Source: Cyclostephanos tholiformis
Taxonomy: Eukaryota; Bacillariophyta; Thalassiosirophyceae; Thalassiosirales; Thalassiosiraceae
Length of the DNA stretch: 11,119 nt
Direction: 5' to 3'
NCBI GenBank assembly: GCA_036939975.1
Contig: JALLPB010001726.1
Span: 1-11,119, forward strand
Part shown: piece by piece, positions 7,653 through 11,119 of the stretch
Position numbering within the stretch: the first letter of the stretch is position 1
Layout: each line of letters begins with the position of its first letter
Position numbers and translations under genes: made by a program
Notes under the pieces: generated by a model
The model's input: the letters and a program-made list of their open reading frames with translations, nothing else
The model's database searches: none
Told to the model about the DNA's origin: nothing

Positions 7653-9581
7653 ATGATATTCTCCAAATCGAACCTCGCCGTCCTCGGTGTCCTATCCCCC
7701 CTCTCCGGAGGCAGTCGCGGCATCGTCTCGGCCTTCGTGTCTACCACGCCGTCGGCGCTTTCGTCCAAGTTTGCCGTCTCGGGAAGTCTCCTTCGCGCGA
7801 AGAAGAGGGGGGAAGGGTACGGTCCGCCCCTCGAGAATATCGGTGAGGCCGTGGGAAACACCCCGCTCGTTAGGGTATCGGAAAGAATCTGCCCCCCCGG
7901 CAGGACCATATATGCCAAATGCGAGTACTTCAACCCACTGTCGTCCGTGAAGGATCGATTGGCATTGGCAATCATCGAGGCCGCCGAGAGGGATGGGACG
8001 CTCAAGCCCGGCCAGACCGTCGTGGAGGCAACGTCCGGTAACACCGGCATCGGTGAGTGAGGCCCAATGGGAGTATTTTTTGATTAGTATCTTATAAATG
8101 ACCATTATGTTTTACCCTCTCCCTTCGTGACGCGCACATTCGCCACCACGATCGACCCTTATTTTTGGTCGTCCACTCGTCCCCCTCCCCCTCCCCTCCC
8201 GACGATCCGACGAAAAAAGCAATCGCCATGATATGTGCCCAACGCGGTTATCCCTGCGTCATCACCATGGCCGAACCCTTCAGCGTCGAACGGAGGAAGC
8301 TCATGCGCATGCTCGGGGCGAAGGTCATCGTAACTCCCAAGGCCGGAAAGGGTACGGGAATGGTTGCTAAAGCCGCGGAGCTAGCAGAGAAGCACGGGTG
8401 GTTTTTATGTAAGATCACAACAACGCGATGTCATCATCGTTCGCTCCTTATGATTGAGAGCCAGCTATTCGTAAATTCGATGGGGCTCATTTTTTTTCTC
8501 TCGGTAGACAAATTACTAAACTGATTCGTCATCATTTGTTTGACTGAATAAAAATATTCGGGGAACACAGGTCATCAATTCGAGACAGATGCGAACTGGA
8601 AATTTCATTATGAAACCACGGTGAGTGGCGATTCCATGTTATGCTTTATTGTCTTTATTGCATTTATCTTACGCCTCTCGTCGTGTGTCCTGACTTTCGT
8701 TTGTCGTAAAGGGACCCGAAATCCTGAACGACTTGAACTCTGTCGGGACAAAGCTCGATTATTGGGTCACCGGATATGGTAAGGCAGCGATCATGACGAG
8801 TTTCTATCAAAATAATTCACGATATTTAATTCAATGAATGATATTCATCGTAATCCTAATTCATTTGTCCCCTTGTTATATCAGGAACGGGTGGAACTTT
8901 CCACGGTGCAGGCAAATACATCAAGGAGAAAAGTCCTGATACGAAGATCATTTTAGCCGAGCCCGGCGTAGCCTCTCTAATTGGATCTGGAATCAAAACT
9001 GAAAGGAATGCAGATGGCAGCCCTGTAAGCAGCCACCCAGCTTTTGCCCCACATCCGATTCAAGGCTGGTAGGTTCCAAATGTGTGTTCGTGAATCGGTC
9101 GTTTTTTTTATGCAATAATATGTCATTTTTTATCTGTTGTGCACCCTCAATAATAAAAATCGTAAATTAGGACTCCAGATTTCATCCCACTCGTCCTCGA
9201 GCAAGGTCTCGATCAAATGCTGCAGGATGATATGGTCACTATTCCCGACGGTGCAGCGGTTGTCATGGCACAGTCCCTCGCTAGGAATGAGGGGATACTC
9301 ACGGTAAGATACTCTTTTCAATTCGGCCACATGAAGCACACGTCATCTCATTGTGTCCTCTTTGAAAACAGGGGATCTCGGGTGGTGCAACCATGTGGGC
9401 GGCTGTGGAGACGGCGAAAAACGCTCCAGAGGGATCCGTCCTTGTTGCCATGCTTCCAGATACGGGCGAACGTTATTTGAGCACTCCGCTCTTTGCTAGC
9501 ATTGAGGCTGACATGAATGCATCGGAACTTGAGATTGCACGCTCAACCCCAAGCTTTATCTTGGAGCCTGTTACGGCTTAG
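7653..9581 (+). CDS. Cysteine synthase (O-acetylserine thiol-lyase), plastid-targeted, seven exons
   Basis: This PLP enzyme makes L-cysteine from O-acetylserine and sulfide, the last step of sulfur assimilation. Exons are 7653-8052, 8220-8408, 8571-8620, 8712-8778, 8885-9068, 9171-9303 and 9372-9581, 1233 nt giving 410 residues. All six introns are GT..AG (167, 162, 91, 106, 102 and 68 nt) and every join keeps the conserved reading. Motifs are NPLSSVKDR with the PLP lysine K100, TSGNTGIA (from 127), [10 protein letters not shown] with the phosphate-binding GTGGT at 236-240, GISGGATMW (342) and [11 protein letters not shown] (370). This is the CysK-type core plus a presequence of about 60 residues. 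[20 protein letters not shown] followed by VSA|FVS (Phe28) is a diatom-style bipartite plastid signal. I chose ATG 7653; the open frame starts at a TTG upstream, but no earlier in-frame ATG exists there. A CBS or CysM identity is less likely. Confidence 0.92.
8053..8219 (+). other. Cysteine synthase intron 1 (167 nt)
   Basis: Donor G|GTGAGT and acceptor AAAAAAG|CA, phase 1. It interrupts the codon directly after SGNTGI, and joining gives [18 protein letters not shown]. Confidence 0.85.
8409..8570 (+). other. Cysteine synthase intron 2 (162 nt)
   Basis: Donor TTAT|GTAAGA and acceptor GAACACAG|GTCATC, phase 1. Joining gives [14 protein letters not shown], as expected for the family. Confidence 0.88.
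8621..8711 (+). other. Cysteine synthase intron 3 (91 nt)
   Basis: Donor ACG|GTGAGT and acceptor CGTAAAG|GGACCC, phase 0. Joining gives HYETTGPEIL. The upstream exon is only 50 nt and the downstream one 67 nt. Confidence 0.88.
8779..8884 (+). other. Cysteine synthase intron 4 (106 nt)
   Basis: Donor TATG|GTAAGG and acceptor TATATCAG|GAACGG, phase 1. It falls exactly in the phosphate-binding loop codons, and joining gives [12 protein letters not shown]. Confidence 0.9.
9069..9170 (+). other. Cysteine synthase intron 5 (102 nt)
   Basis: Donor GGCTG|GTAGGT and acceptor AAATTAG|GACTCC, phase 2. Joining gives [15 protein letters not shown]. Confidence 0.88.
9304..9371 (+). other. Cysteine synthase intron 6 (68 nt)
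   Basis: Donor ACG|GTAAGA and acceptor GAAAACAG|GGGATC, phase 0. Joining gives [14 protein letters not shown]. It is the shortest well-supported intron here. Confidence 0.9.
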
Positions 9582-9904
9582 TTGAGCGTCTTCCCCCATC
9601 GTATTTTTGGCGCAAACCCCAATCGCATTGCAACAAAAAACTGGTCTTATTTTTATCTATCTAAATTCACATTTTTAAGTAGAGTTTTTCTCAACTTCAG
9701 TCAATAGCCGTACCTTAACTCGCATCAGATCTCTGTAGTCAGACTTCAAGAAGTTCCGCCAAGTAAATAGTGGTTACTCAAGATGATCAACATGGTCATT
9801 AAAATTTGATTAAGTAATAGAAGATTGAGAATCCATGTCTCCACCGCACAGTCGTGATGTAAAAAAAATATTAATTTCGTTTACACAATAAGTTCACTTT
9901 TGCC
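9582..9904. other. Spacer between convergent genes
   Basis: This AT-rich stretch holds the 3' ends of cysteine synthase (plus) and the J-like gene (minus). I see several short A and T runs but no gene, repeat or clear polyadenylation signal. Confidence 0.4.
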
Positions 9905-10621
9905 TCAATCGAATAGTCCGATGCAACCACCATTAATAATATCCATACACGTTAGAGAGCGAGGGATGGGGTATAGCAGCGAATTCCCTTGGTGCATTCT
10001 TCCCTGTGAACTCGTTTGCCTCTTGTTCGCTTCTGCTGAATTTGGCCTGCAGGAGTGCTCATCTGAGCGAGACTCTTCAATCATACACTCGTCGTTTCCA
10101 TAAAGTTGCTCGTCGTGAAAGATCTTTTGTTCGACGTACGCACTCCATTCGACACTACCGCTGGTCGATGAGAGTTGTGATTGGGATTGGACGTGTACGA
10201 CTCCATACAAATACATATCATATTCTGATCTCAACTCCGGCGTAGAAATAATTTCATATGCACGGCTTATCGCTTGAAATCGTTTCCTAGCAGCTTCGGG
10301 GACATCTACCAATTCGCATGGTGTCCATCCCGCATCAGTGGAGATGCCTCCATTCAATAAAGCCTTTTTTCCAGCGCTTATATAAGCCTTTCGCACATCA
10401 GCTCCTGTAGCGGAGGGCTTGATATCCAAAACTTGATACAACGTCACGTTTTCTCCAAATACCTCGTGGATTATGCTGATTTCAAGTGATTGTCGTTTAC
10501 CAAACTTCCCTATTCGCAAAGCAGAGGGAGGCGACGATACGCAATTACGCAAGTCGACCGAAGCACACGTCAAGGGCGGTTTTTTAGGCTTGAATTGCAA
10601 TTCCGACCTTGGGCGACCCAT
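9905..10621 (-). CDS. J-domain-like protein lacking the HPD motif
   Basis: The protein is 238 residues from the first in-frame ATG (10621); the frame is open a further stretch upstream but without another ATG. Residues 60-137 resemble a J domain: TLYQVLDIKPSATGADVRKA (helix I to helix II), then KRFQAISRAYEIISTPELRS (helix III) and EYDMYLYG. Where DnaJ proteins carry His-Pro-Asp, which triggers Hsp70 ATPase, this one has KKALLNGG, followed by a roughly 20-residue insert containing GWTPCELVDVPEA. It should therefore not stimulate Hsp70 in the usual way. The N-terminus is basic and low complexity. The C-terminal 100 residues are Ser/Glu-rich without recognisable domains, and there are no Zn-finger CXXCXGXG repeats. 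No membrane segment is seen. J-like proteins without HPD are known in eukaryotes; the role here is unknown. Confidence 0.7.
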   Translation of the reverse strand: MGRPRSELQFKPKKPPLTCASVDLRNCVSSPPSALRIGKFGKRQSLEISIIHEVFGENVTLYQVLDIKPSATGADVRKAYISAGKKALLNGGISTDAGWTPCELVDVPEAARKRFQAISRAYEIISTPELRSEYDMYLYGVVHVQSQSQLSSTSGSVEWSAYVEQKIFHDEQLYGNDECMIEESRSDEHSCRPNSAEANKRQTSSQGRMHQGNSLLYPIPRSLTCMDIINGGCIGLFD

Positions 10622-11119
10622 GCCATCTGAGTTTTGCACTCTGTTTCCCGAGTATTGATTTGAGAAAAGTATACGATTCGAAGAACAGGGCGTAAAACAG
10701 AGTGATGATTTTTTGTTACATCATATTGTGGAACTTTGATATGTAGATACGTAGGGGCCACGATCGACGCGGAGGAGAAAATTTTAAAATTTAGACTCAA
10801 GAAAAGAGAGAAAAAAAAATTTGTGAACGATGTTGTTCTATTGTGTTCCTACATACACATCGACGGGCTTTAGCCTTAACGTAGGAGCTCATACAATAGT
10901 TTAGCCAAAATTTTTGAGTTCATTCCCAAAATAATATATGATTTATCGCCAATTTAGCAACTACCTACATTTTCCAATTAAATTTCAATTATTGATTTGA
11001 GAGAAGAGGAATTCTCATTAAAATAACAATTTGACCGTTTTCATTCCCGCCGCTGTCGATTTCTATCAGCGTTGTAGGGACTCCCAATAATTAAAATTGC
11101 AAACACGTATGAGAATTGC
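10622..11119. other. AT-rich non-coding sequence upstream of the J-like gene
   Basis: This stretch should hold the promoter and 5' UTR of the J-like gene. It contains an inverted repeat (10838-10899) and several A/T runs. No open frame here looks coding; the one at 10570-10800 on the minus strand reads as arbitrary sequence. Confidence 0.4.
10838..10899. repeat. Imperfect inverted repeat (possible hairpin)
   Basis: CTATTGTGTTCCTAC (10838-10852) is largely complementary to GTAGGAGCTCATACAATAG (10881-10899): CTATTGT and CCTAC pair with ACAATAG and GTAGG, with an asymmetric bulge between. The loop contains a smaller GGC-TTTA-GCC hairpin. It could be a small folded RNA element or a miniature inverted-repeat remnant. 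Confidence 0.4.

Noticed and set aside
7692..8105. Minus-strand open frames over cysteine synthase exon 1
   Set aside because: They are mirrors of the conserved cysteine synthase coding sequence in GC-rich DNA.
1..11119. tRNA, rRNA, CRISPR arrays, bacterial promoters or ribosome binding sites
   Set aside because: No cloverleaf-type box pair, rRNA core, regularly spaced repeat array or operon arrangement was seen, and the introns show that the DNA is eukaryotic.

Overview
The window looks like nuclear DNA of a photosynthetic stramenopile, most likely a diatom. Two proteins begin with a hydrophobic segment followed by an ASAFAP-like motif with Phe at the predicted cleavage site (VSA|FVS and TTA|FVP), which is the bipartite plastid-targeting signal of diatoms. 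Genes are split by short GT..AG introns (68-167 nt). There is also a decayed piggyBac-type transposase whose DDE-domain motifs I recognise from diatom and other stramenopile sequences. No prokaryotic operon, tRNA, rRNA or CRISPR is visible. The species cannot be named from the sequence.

Layout, left to right. (1) 1-817: decayed minus-strand coding-like sequence in alternating frames running off the left edge, then a GC-rich stretch with a short direct repeat. (2) 818-2446, minus strand: an unrecognised gene, comparatively AT-rich, spread over three reading frames and ending in a charged coiled coil with an acidic tail. (3) 2615-4381: a piggyBac-like element with imperfect terminal inverted repeats, three copies of the palindrome AGACTAATTAGTCT and a broken transposase on the plus strand. 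(4) 4456-5184, plus: a 242-residue protein whose eight cysteines all fall into four exact CX9C motifs, probably a mitochondrial intermembrane-space protein. (5) 5320-7303, minus: a plastid-targeted UPF0301/AlgH-like (DUF179) protein of 613 residues in two exons. (6) 7653-9581, plus: a plastid-targeted cysteine synthase (O-acetylserine thiol-lyase) of 410 residues in seven exons. (7) 9905-10621, minus: a J-domain-like protein without the HPD motif. (8) 10622-11119: AT-rich non-coding sequence with one inverted repeat.

The AlgH-like and cysteine synthase genes are head to head and share a 349-bp upstream region. Both appear to go to the plastid, so shared regulation is possible but unproven. 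The piggyBac-like element lies between the divergent minus-strand hypothetical gene and the CX9C gene, and its right end is only about 74 bp from the CX9C start codon. I see no multi-gene system. The most unusual items are the four-CX9C protein, the element with its palindromes, and the HPD-less J protein.
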